Source: Aliivibrio sifiae (GTDB lineage: Bacteria; Pseudomonadota; Gammaproteobacteria; Enterobacterales; Vibrionaceae). Taken from it: 53,258 nucleotides of DNA. The notes beneath the pieces were generated by a model, which searched no databases, was not told the DNA's origin, and saw nothing but the letters and a program-made list of their open reading frames with translations. The translations under genes were made by a program, and so were the position numbers. Position 1 is the first letter of the stretch. Each line of letters begins with the position of its first letter. The DNA lies in assembly GCF_002954715.1 (NCBI RefSeq), contig NZ_MSCP01000002.1, forward strand, positions 997,297 through 1,050,554, given 5' to 3'. Of this stretch, positions 44,793 to 52,181 are shown one piece after another.

Positions 44793-44832
44793 GACACCCT
44801 TATTGACTCTTCCGAATGTAATAAGGGTGTCG
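44793..44832 (+). other. 12-bp inverted repeat between PTS gene and manA
   Basis: GACACCCTTATT and AATAAGGGTGTC form a perfect 12-bp stem with a 15-base loop, nine bases after the permease stop and 23 before the manA ATG. No T tract follows, so it is unlikely to stop transcription fully. It could stabilise the upstream message or set the ratio of the two genes. Confidence 0.7.
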
Positions 44833-44855
44833 CTCTAATATCATACGAGTCCATT

Positions 44856-46052
44856 ATGAACGCATGCAAAAAACACTTTTTTTACCCTATGAATAACGTC
44901 ATTCAAGATTACGCTTGGGGTAGCTACACTTCAATCGAAGCTCTTTTCGACATAAAAAATACAACCGAAAAGCCTCAAGCTGAATTGTGGATGGGGGCTC
45001 ACCCAAATGGTTGTTCTGTTGTAACAATCAATGGCAATTCAGTATTACTTTCTGATTTAATCAATGAAGATAAAGACGCCTTCTTATCTTCACCTACTGC
45101 ACAAAGTTTTGGTGAACTACCTTATCTTTTTAAAGTCCTTGCCGCAGAGAAAGCGCTGTCAATTCAAGTTCACCCGAACAAGCAGCAAGCGATAGAAGGG
45201 TACAACAAAGAAGAGAAAGCAGGTATCGCTATCAATGCGTTTAATCGTAATTACAAAGACAGCAACCACAAACCTGAGTTGGTTTATGCATTAACAACTT
45301 ATAAAGCAATGAACGGATTTAGAGAGTTTGACGACATCATCTCACTGTTTTCTTCAATGTCGTTGCCTTCAATTAACTCTCTTGTCACTGACTTTTCTCA
45401 AGATCCAAGCTCTAACGGGCTGAAAGCATTCTTTAATGCACTCTTATCTCTAGAAAGTGAAGCAAAAGACACCGCCTTAACTGAATTAGTTAACTTCGCT
45501 TCACAAAGTACCGATGAGTTATTTATTCAAATTCAAGATCTCATTGAACAATACCCAAATGACATTGGTCTATTTACTCCATTAATGTTGAACGTAATCA
45601 CGCTTCAACCAGGTGAAGCCATGTATCTAAAAGCATGTACCCCTCACGCTTATATTAATGGTACCGGTCTGGAAATTATGGCGAATTCTGACAATGTATT
45701 ACGAGCAGGACTAACGCCTAAATATATGGATATTGATGAATTGATGGCATGTACTGAGTTTAATAGTATTCCGCAATCAGCATTATTAATGGAGCCAATA
45801 CATATTGATGGTGGGATGAACTACCCTATTCCTGTCGATGACTTTAAGTTCTCAGTATTGACGCCTCACACAGAATTGCCATTAACAACCCAAAGCGCCG
45901 AGATCTTATTTGCGATTGACCAAGATATGATTGTAAACCATACCTCTGGGGAATCCGTTTCTGTGCCTAAAGGTCATTCTATCTTTATACCAGCTTACAC
46001 AGAGCAATATACGTTACAAAGCCAAGGTAAGGTTGCGAGAGCGTTTAATTAA
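44856..46052 (+). CDS. manA: mannose-6-phosphate isomerase, class I
   Basis: Zinc enzyme interconverting mannose 6-phosphate and fructose 6-phosphate. The 398 residues include NNVIQDYAWGS at the start, ELWMGAHPNG, the zinc ligands in LSIQVHPNK, NHKPELVYAL and TPHAYINGTGLEIMANSDNVLRAGLTPKYMD, and the C-terminal cupin. The frame can be extended to a TTG at 44790, but that would include the hairpin at 44793-44832. GAG six bases upstream supports the ATG at 44856; the ATG 11 codons later is also possible. It is paired with the PTS permease upstream. Confidence 0.94.
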   Translation: MNACKKHFFYPMNNVIQDYAWGSYTSIEALFDIKNTTEKPQAELWMGAHPNGCSVVTINGNSVLLSDLINEDKDAFLSSPTAQSFGELPYLFKVLAAEKALSIQVHPNKQQAIEGYNKEEKAGIAINAFNRNYKDSNHKPELVYALTTYKAMNGFREFDDIISLFSSMSLPSINSLVTDFSQDPSSNGLKAFFNALLSLESEAKDTALTELVNFASQSTDELFIQIQDLIEQYPNDIGLFTPLMLNVITLQPGEAMYLKACTPHAYINGTGLEIMANSDNVLRAGLTPKYMDIDELMACTEFNSIPQSALLMEPIHIDGGMNYPIPVDDFKFSVLTPHTELPLTTQSAEILFAIDQDMIVNHTSGESVSVPKGHSIFIPAYTEQYTLQSQGKVARAFN

Positions 46053-46086
46053 CTTAGTAAAATAAAGTACTAACCTAAATCCCCCT

Positions 46087-46126
46087 AAATAGCTGGCGAA
46101 TGGCTCCTTTCGTTGGCTATTTTTTA
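46087..46126 (+). terminator. intrinsic terminator after manA
   Basis: A 14-bp stem (46087-46100 with 46109-46122, three G-T pairs), an 8-base loop and a T tract. It overlaps the stop codon of the convergent EIIA-like gene. Confidence 0.8.
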
Positions 46127-46909
46127 TTCTTGGCACATAGCATGAAGTAGTAAGGCTTGTAATCCCATTGGCTGTCTTGTGCTAATAAGTCTTTGACTGA
46201 AATCAGTCGATAGCATGCTACGGGTTAGTTTCGTCGCACTTATGATCATATCTCGAGTAGGTTTCTCGGGTAAAACCAAAGCGATAACTAAGTTCACATC
46301 CCCCATTTTAGAGGCCCAATCAACAGAGTAATCGCTGCGAATAATCGCAATGGTTGGTTTATCAACGAAAGAGGTGATCACATGAGGTAACGCAATTTGC
46401 CTCGCCATCGACGTTGACGAACGCTCTTCACGCTTAATAAAAAGAAGTAATAACTCGTCAGTTTCTTCAGGACAAATCAGCAATGATAATCCTTTCAGTA
46501 TTTCAAACTTTGAAAGCTGGGTTTGTGCTTTTACGTAATGAAAGTTAATGTCACATTTCGGGGTTAATTTAGGGTGCTTATTTGCAATGGCTTCAGAAAA
46601 ATCACAAGACTTATCAGAAGCAATAAAATCAAATCCCGAAGAGAGTAAATCTGTTAATACAAAGTTTGCCCACTCCGCATCGATACCAACCGTAACTAAT
46701 TGACAAAAATCGCCTTCCGTTAATGCTAATTGCAATAAACCAAGAGAACTTGATACATCAGAACGGCGATCTCGGGTGATATTTTCAATATAAACCAAAC
46801 ACTTGAATTTTTTTGCTAATCGGGTCAACTGGCTTGCCAATTTAGGTGGTAAGCCACTCTGCTTTACAAAAAAGGTAATTCGATAATCATTTGTTACGGG
46901 TTCAATCAT
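46124..46909 (-). CDS. EIIA fused to an HPr-like domain lacking the phospho-histidine
   Basis: A 261-residue PTS protein. Residues about 8-92 look like HPr: the fold pattern [33 protein letters not shown] with [23 protein letters not shown] matches HPr, but GLHTRPA of HPr reads GLPPKLA, so His15 is Pro21 and no phosphorylation is possible there. Residues about 110-258 are a fructose/mannitol-type EIIA with its own histidine in [12 protein letters not shown] (H176), which is retained. The start overlaps the EIIB stop by four bases (ATGA). It may phosphorylate the free EIIB, or regulate PTS flux; the dead HPr-like domain could be a docking module. Confidence 0.8.
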   Translation of the reverse strand: MIEPVTNDYRITFFVKQSGLPPKLASQLTRLAKKFKCLVYIENITRDRRSDVSSSLGLLQLALTEGDFCQLVTVGIDAEWANFVLTDLLSSGFDFIASDKSCDFSEAIANKHPKLTPKCDINFHYVKAQTQLSKFEILKGLSLLICPEETDELLLLFIKREERSSTSMARQIALPHVITSFVDKPTIAIIRSDYSVDWASKMGDVNLVIALVLPEKPTRDMIISATKLTRSMLSTDFSQRLISTRQPMGLQALLLHAMCQE

Positions 46910-47205
46910 GGAAGATGCTTGGATAAAATTTGGTCAACATCCGTCAATACTAACTCAATATTGTATTGTTTTGTATTTATCCCAACAAAACGGTTTTTGT
47001 TTGCGATTTCAATATCAGAAGCAATGATCACAACATCAGCGTTCACGATATCAGCTAACGTTAATTCATTTTCAATTCCCATTGCTCCTTGCGTTTCAAC
47101 TTTAATAGAGACGCCATATTTTGCTGCGGCTTTAGTTAATACATCCGCTGCCATATAAGTGTGTGCAATGCCAGTTGGACACGCAGTTACTGCCACAATT
47201 TTCAT
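46906..47205 (-). CDS. free-standing fructose-type PTS EIIB
   Basis: A 99-residue EIIB with phospho-cysteine C9 in [19 protein letters not shown] and the typical [30 protein letters not shown]. It is a complete domain without EIIC. It is cotranscribed with the EIIA/HPr-like protein (4-base overlap) and divergent from the second permease gene. Such separate EIIB proteins phosphorylate a permease lacking its own EIIB, but both permeases here carry one. Confidence 0.9.
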   Translation of the reverse strand: MKIVAVTACPTGIAHTYMAADVLTKAAAKYGVSIKVETQGAMGIENELTLADIVNADVVIIASDIEIANKNRFVGINTKQYNIELVLTDVDQILSKHLP

Positions 47206-47272
47206 GATTTACTCTTAAAAAATACAAACTAACGGTATAATAAAATGCTTTATATCAATGCATAACGATTAG

Positions 47273-47318
47273 AATCACACTTTACGACTCAGGGTACAAT
47301 AATCCAGTAAAAGCCTTT
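47273..47318 (+). promoter_or_regulatory. 46-bp element, copy 2 (shared with 42759-42804)
   Basis: The gapless match of copy 1, with the same core TACAATAATCCAGTAAA. It lies 79 bases before the ATG at 47397 and 68 bases from the divergent EIIB start, so it could serve both. The near-identical spacing in the two copies points to a conserved promoter arrangement. Confidence 0.75.
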
Positions 47319-47396
47319 TTTGTGCTGTATTTAAAAGAGGGATATTTACTTACATTAACACCTAATAACTATAATATAATCAATAATGAGCAAATC

Positions 47397-49286
47397 ATGA
47401 ACATCCATTCTCTTATCGATACCAACGTTATTTGTTTAGATCTCAAAGCGACCTCTAAAGAGAGTATTCTTGAAGAGATGGTTCAGATTTTGGATGATGC
47501 AGGCAAACTCTCTGATAGAAAACAATATTTATTAGATGTTTGGGCAAGAGAAGAAATTGGAAATACCGGATTTGAAGATGGCATTGCCATCCCTCATGCA
47601 AAAAGCTCTGCGGTAATCACCCCCGCAGTTGCTGTTGGTATTAGTCGTCATGGTATTGATTATGGTGCCGAAGATGGTGAGCCTTCTGACATCTTCTTTA
47701 TGCTCGCGTCTCCTGACGGTGACGATACACACCATATAGAAGTATTAGCTCAAATATCTAGCCGACTCATTGAAGATGGTTTTACCGACAAGCTCAAATC
47801 AGTATCGACTCAAGCCGAAGCTCTCGCTCTTTTTACCGATAATATTAAATTAGAAAAAGAATACACTCCTAGTGATCTTCCCCCTCCACCACCAGAAAAA
47901 AGTGAATGCCAACGTCGATTAGGACGAGCTAAAGAACACCTATTATTTGGTACATCACACATGATCCCATTCATTGTTGCTGGCGGTGTATTACTCTCAC
48001 TTTCAGTGATGATTTCAGGCCACGGAGCCGTTCCGACCGAAGGGGTTTTGGCTGATATAGCTCAAATGGGCATCGCCGGTTTAACTTTATTTACTGCCAT
48101 TCTTGGCGGCTATATTGCTTATTCTATTGCAGATAAACCGGGCTTAGCGCCGGGAATGATAGGCTCTTGGATAGCTGTTCAGCAATACAATACTGGATTT
48201 TTAGGTGCGATTATCATCGGATTTTTTGCAGGATTTGTTGTTCGGGCTTTAAAACAGATCAAATTGCCAGACAGTATGACCTCACTAGGATCGATTTTTA
48301 TTTACCCCCTAATTGGTACTTTTATTACCTGTGCTGCTGTCATGTGGGTAATTGGGGCTCCGATTGCCAATACAATGACCATGTTAAACGAATGGCTTGC
48401 AAGTATGGCTGGCTCAGGAAAAATAGCACTTGGCGCGATCCTTGGAGCAATGACCGCCTTTGATATGGGTGGACCAATCAATAAAGTTGCAACACTCTTT
48501 GCGCAAACTCAAGTAAACACCCAACCTTGGCTTATGGGAGGGGTCGGCATTGCTATTTGCACTCCACCTCTTGGCATGGCCTTAGCTACATTTTTATCCC
48601 CTAAGAAATTTAAACAAGAAGAGAGAGAAGCAGGAAAAGCAGCAGGCATTATGGGTATGATTGGCATCACTGAAGGTGCTATTCCATTTGCAGCGGCGGA
48701 TCCTGCTCGTGTTATTCCCGCAATCGTTGCCGGCGGTATCGTTGGCAATATTACTGGCTTCTTATTTAATGTACTTAACCATGCACCATGGGGCGGCTGG
48801 ATAGTATTACCGGTTGTGGATGGTAAATTTGGTTATGTTATTGGAACACTTATGGGGGCATTCACCACCGCTATCATTGTTATTTCATTAAAGAAAAATG
48901 CAGTTGAAGATGATGAGAAAAAAAATCCAGAACTTGTATTCTCATCCATTAAAGAAGAAGGAATAGCCGAGGTATTAGCTATTACAGCTTGCCCTTCAGG
49001 CGTAGCTCATACCTTTCTCGCCGCCAAAAGCTTAGAAAAAGCAGCTCATCGCTTAGGAATTAAAATTAAGGTTGAAACACAGGGTGCTGACGGCATTAAT
49101 AACCGAATAACCCCTCTTGATGTGAAGAATGCTAAACTAGTCATCTTTGCACATGATGTTGCAATTAAAGAGCCATTACGCTTTAAAGGGAAACAAATGC
49201 TTGATGTAAGTACAAAGGAAGCGATGTACAATGGCGAGCAATTGCTAAAAACTAACCCCCTGAGCACTAAGCGCTATACTTTATAA
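47397..49286 (+). CDS. fructose/mannose-type PTS permease EIIA-EIIC-EIIB
   Basis: A 629-residue permease in the order A-C-B. EIIA (about 1-150) has phospho-histidine H67 in GIAIPHAKSSAV. EIIC (about 180-500) has GGAMTAFDMGGPINKVA-like and GITEGAIPFAAADP motifs. EIIB at the C-terminus (about 524-620) has phospho-cysteine C532 in AITACPSGVAHTFLAAKSLE. The N-terminal EIIA is close to that of the permease at 42882, so the two are paralogues with the EIIB domain moved. A longer frame begins at 47322, but the spacing from the shared upstream element, GAG before the ATG, and alignment to the paralogue all support 47397. Substrate is unknown. Confidence 0.91.
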   Translation: MNIHSLIDTNVICLDLKATSKESILEEMVQILDDAGKLSDRKQYLLDVWAREEIGNTGFEDGIAIPHAKSSAVITPAVAVGISRHGIDYGAEDGEPSDIFFMLASPDGDDTHHIEVLAQISSRLIEDGFTDKLKSVSTQAEALALFTDNIKLEKEYTPSDLPPPPPEKSECQRRLGRAKEHLLFGTSHMIPFIVAGGVLLSLSVMISGHGAVPTEGVLADIAQMGIAGLTLFTAILGGYIAYSIADKPGLAPGMIGSWIAVQQYNTGFLGAIIIGFFAGFVVRALKQIKLPDSMTSLGSIFIYPLIGTFITCAAVMWVIGAPIANTMTMLNEWLASMAGSGKIALGAILGAMTAFDMGGPINKVATLFAQTQVNTQPWLMGGVGIAICTPPLGMALATFLSPKKFKQEEREAGKAAGIMGMIGITEGAIPFAAADPARVIPAIVAGGIVGNITGFLFNVLNHAPWGGWIVLPVVDGKFGYVIGTLMGAFTTAIIVISLKKNAVEDDEKKNPELVFSSIKEEGIAEVLAITACPSGVAHTFLAAKSLEKAAHRLGIKIKVETQGADGINNRITPLDVKNAKLVIFAHDVAIKEPLRFKGKQMLDVSTKEAMYNGEQLLKTNPLSTKRYTL

Positions 49287-49301
49287 TGACTATTATTATT
49301 T

Positions 49302-49345
49302 GGCATTCATAAAACGTCTTCAGCTCACTTTATGAATGTCTATTC
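49302..49345 (+). terminator. probable terminator after second PTS permease
   Basis: A 12-bp stem GGCATTCATAAA / TTTATGAATGTC (one G-T pair) with a 15-base loop, followed by TATTCTTCT. The T tract is weak. It is the only clear structure in the first part of the 345-base gap 49287-49631. Confidence 0.5.
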
Positions 49346-49492
49346 TTCTAACCACTCCCTCTTTATTTCTGTATCTCTATATTTAAACTTTGTCCTATTT
49401 CTTCCTTAATAAGTTCCGCATAAAACCATATTCTTTTTTTAATTTTTCCTAAAAATACCAAAAAAACGCACTGGCATAACAACTAAATTATC

Positions 49493-49520
49493 AGTGATTC
49501 TAACTATTCAAATAGTGATT
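49493..49520. promoter_or_regulatory. direct and inverted repeats upstream of the T6SS genes
   Basis: AGTGATTC occurs twice 20 bases apart, enclosing the perfect palindrome ACTATT-CA-AATAGT (49503-49516). It lies about 115 bases before the first gene of the cluster. No sigma-54 type -24/-12 site is seen here. A regulator site is possible but unproven. Confidence 0.35.
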
Positions 49521-49631
49521 CCGAGTGTTTTTTTATAAAGCCGTCCTACCGTATTGAAATAACAAATTAAGTTGATATTTTGGCAAGCTAAATAGGATGT
49601 AACAAAAATATTTTGCTAGAGGATTAACAAA

Positions 49632-50234
49632 ATGGCTAAGCCAATCCAACTGGGTTTTATGGCTTTAATACTGGCTTTTTCTACTCCAACATTTGCCAAA
49701 GGTGAACGTTATGGTGTGGTTGCTAGTATGAAGACAATCGAATCTACTGAGTACGAACAAGGAATGAGTGGCGAACTCAGCACAATCAGTTACGGTTTAG
49801 TTCATACCCGCCCCATTGATGAGAACAATAACCGCTGGCGTTGGTGGCTTGGATTTAATTATCTCTCAGACTACATTGATGCTCCGGCCAATGGCGTATA
49901 TCAAGAAGTCACAAATTACGAACTTCGCATCGTTCCTCAATTCGCACTCGGTAACTGGTGGGCTTTTACCCCTTATGTGGGTGCAGGATTATCTCTTGGA
50001 TACAGTCAATATAGTGATCGCTGGGCAGTAGATGAAGACGGTTACAAGTATGGCAAACAGCTTGATGATATTGACCAGTTTGAAGTTGGTGCTGTGTTCT
50101 CTTTTGGTACCGTCATTAAAATTGGCAGTAACCCTGACGCCCATCTTCAACTGATCCCTCAAGCCTCTTATATTCAACCTCTCTATAATGATGGCCTAGG
50201 TGGGCTTGAGTTATCCGTAGCATTATTATTCTAA
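49632..50234 (+). CDS. predicted outer-membrane protein of the T6SS cluster
   Basis: A 200-residue secreted protein. A signal peptide (MAKPIQLGFMALILAFSTPTFA) is followed by alternating beta-like segments (WRWWLGFNYLSDYI, FTPYVGAGLSLGYSQYSD, LQLIPQASYIQPLY) ending GGLELSVALLF, with a C-terminal Phe typical of small outer-membrane barrels. GAGGA precedes the ATG. It is nine bases before tagH and clearly cotranscribed. I do not recognise it as a core T6SS component, so it may be an accessory envelope protein of this cluster. Confidence 0.75.
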   Translation: MAKPIQLGFMALILAFSTPTFAKGERYGVVASMKTIESTEYEQGMSGELSTISYGLVHTRPIDENNNRWRWWLGFNYLSDYIDAPANGVYQEVTNYELRIVPQFALGNWWAFTPYVGAGLSLGYSQYSDRWAVDEDGYKYGKQLDDIDQFEVGAVFSFGTVIKIGSNPDAHLQLIPQASYIQPLYNDGLGGLELSVALLF

Positions 50235-50243
50235 GGAGCTCTT

Positions 50244-51668
50244 GTGCATTTAAATCAACTCACTCTGTTTATTACAAAATCTCCTGAAGAATACACAGGC
50301 GGTAAACACATTGAAATGCCAGAAAATGGTGGATCACTTGGCCGGAATCCAAGTAACACCGTCAGTTTAATTGACCACAATCGCTTTATCTCTGGTTCTC
50401 ATTGCCTTATTAGTATTTATGGTGATACCTATTATCTTAGTGATGTAAGTACCAACGGCACACTTGTTAACGGCAATAAACTATTAAAAAACCAACCGAT
50501 CTCATTATACGATGGCGATACGATCGTTCTTGGTCGTTATGAAATCAGCATTGGGTTAGAAAAGCTGTCTAACTCGGTCAACATTGCTGCTGATATTTCA
50601 GAAGAAACAGACTCTATCGATCCTTTAGCGAACCTTGCTGAATACACCGCGGATGATACAGAAGATAAAGGTAACATTGCTGATCTATTTAAAGAAACCC
50701 GAATAGATAAAGTAGACAGTTCTGATCCTGTCGCTCATTTGAATTTCAGAAACCAAATGAATAATGATGAACATCTACTCCACGGAACTGAAAAAAAAGC
50801 AACCATAAAGCCGACAGAGACCGTAAATACTCGTCAATTACTTGATGATAGCAATAGTGTTCATTCTGAATTTGATATTCCAAATCTTATTCCCGAAGAT
50901 TGGTTTTCAACTGACTTTAGTGACCTTGCTCCATCCACTACTCAACAAAAAACACAAATAATAACTCCCATTCAACCTACTGTAGAAACTGAATTACCTA
51001 AAGAGAAACCTTTACCAACAGAGCAGCAACCTTGGGAAGACGTAACCCAAACAATACAATCAACAGCAACGACAGTAGAAAGAGAAGAGCCTTACCCTTC
51101 TCTGGATATCATTACACAAGACATTCCATCTCTACAGCCAACGTATGTACCAGAAATCAGTAATGATATAAAGGCGGCATTCTTTAAGGGGTTGGGCGTT
51201 TCTGAATCGCAAGTTGAACAAAGCGATGCGCAATTCTTCCAGCAAATGGGGACTTGTTTACGTTTATGTATTAACGATTTACAAAAAGATCTTACCGAAT
51301 TAAGAACAATAAAAGAGACAGAACAAGACACATCTATTACTAATATCGTCGAGTTGATGCTGTCATTAAATCAACAAAAGCTTTTGTCTCCAAATGAATT
51401 AATCGAACAAATTCTGGACGAACTGGATAGTCACAAATTCAAAATGGCTCAAGCCACGAATGAGGTGATCAACCAAAAATTACAATCATTAAATCCTACA
51501 GAATTTGCTCAAGTCATACGTTCTCAGTCGAGATTAAAAAGTAATGGCAAATTATGGAAAGAGTACGTCGATTTCTATCAAAAAAACAACAATGACAAAG
51601 TGGATATTTCTAGCTCAGTTGTACAACAAAAAATTAAAGAACAATATTCTAAGACATTAAAGGCTTAA
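50244..51668 (+). CDS. tagH: T6SS-associated FHA domain protein TagH
   Basis: A 474-residue protein with an N-terminal FHA domain (about 25-95; GGSLGRNPSNTVSLIDHNRFISGSHCLI...DVSTNGTLVNG), an acidic low-complexity linker, and a C-terminal helical domain (about 310-470) as in type VI TagH/VasC proteins. FHA domains bind phosphothreonine and in some systems relay threonine-kinase signals to assembly. The start is GTG with AAGGAG at a good distance. It is one base apart from tssJ. Confidence 0.88.
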   Translation: MHLNQLTLFITKSPEEYTGGKHIEMPENGGSLGRNPSNTVSLIDHNRFISGSHCLISIYGDTYYLSDVSTNGTLVNGNKLLKNQPISLYDGDTIVLGRYEISIGLEKLSNSVNIAADISEETDSIDPLANLAEYTADDTEDKGNIADLFKETRIDKVDSSDPVAHLNFRNQMNNDEHLLHGTEKKATIKPTETVNTRQLLDDSNSVHSEFDIPNLIPEDWFSTDFSDLAPSTTQQKTQIITPIQPTVETELPKEKPLPTEQQPWEDVTQTIQSTATTVEREEPYPSLDIITQDIPSLQPTYVPEISNDIKAAFFKGLGVSESQVEQSDAQFFQQMGTCLRLCINDLQKDLTELRTIKETEQDTSITNIVELMLSLNQQKLLSPNELIEQILDELDSHKFKMAQATNEVINQKLQSLNPTEFAQVIRSQSRLKSNGKLWKEYVDFYQKNNNDKVDISSSVVQQKIKEQYSKTLKA

Positions 51669-51669
51669 C

Positions 51670-52170
51670 ATGCGAAATCTACTCATAGTTACATTGGTTT
51701 TAGTTCTTTCTGGTTGCACCATGTGGGACCAATTTAAAGAATCAACAGGAATAACACCAGAAACGTCTTCGATCGAATTAATTATTACCGCAGATAGCGT
51801 ACTTAATGTTCGTGAAGGTGGTCAATCATCTCCTGTGATCCTTCGAATTCATGAACTTAACTCGCCAGTACTGTTCCGTAACCTCGATTTTTTTGCTTTA
51901 TTTGAAAATGATAAAGCCGCACTTGGTGATGAATACATTAAACGCTACGAATACCAAATACAGCCAGGCGATGTCATTCATGAAACCTTAGTACTTGATC
52001 CTGAAACGCGAGCAATTGGTTTCTCTGTCGCCTTTCGAGACATTAATGGGTCATCGTGGCGCAAAGTCGAATTAATCGAAGAAAAAAGCGAATACTTCTT
52101 AAAGCTAAACCTAAAAGAAAGTGAACTTAGCTCCAACAATACTCGTGGTATTGAACAAACATATTTTTAA
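51670..52170 (+). CDS. tssJ: type VI secretion lipoprotein TssJ
   Basis: A 166-residue outer-membrane lipoprotein of the T6SS membrane complex (TssJLM). The signal peptide ends in LVLSGC, so C16 is lipidated. The mature part has the TssJ beta-sandwich pattern (SIELIITADSVLNVREGGQSSPVILRIHELNSPVLF, GDEYIKRYEYQIQPGDVIHETLVLDPETRAIGFSVAFRDI). It lies between tagH and tssK, the same order as in Vibrio cholerae. Confidence 0.93.
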   Translation: MRNLLIVTLVLVLSGCTMWDQFKESTGITPETSSIELIITADSVLNVREGGQSSPVILRIHELNSPVLFRNLDFFALFENDKAALGDEYIKRYEYQIQPGDVIHETLVLDPETRAIGFSVAFRDINGSSWRKVELIEEKSEYFLKLNLKESELSSNNTRGIEQTYF

Positions 52171-52181
52171 GGATATCAACA

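Noticed and set aside
44790-44855. TTG start for manA with 22 extra residues
   Set aside because: The extension would be encoded by the 12-bp hairpin, and the family homology begins after the ATG at 44856.
49346-49631. Sigma-54 promoter for the T6SS genes
   Set aside because: TGGCAT (about 49473) and TTGGCAAG (about 49580) lack the required GC dinucleotide at the -12 position.
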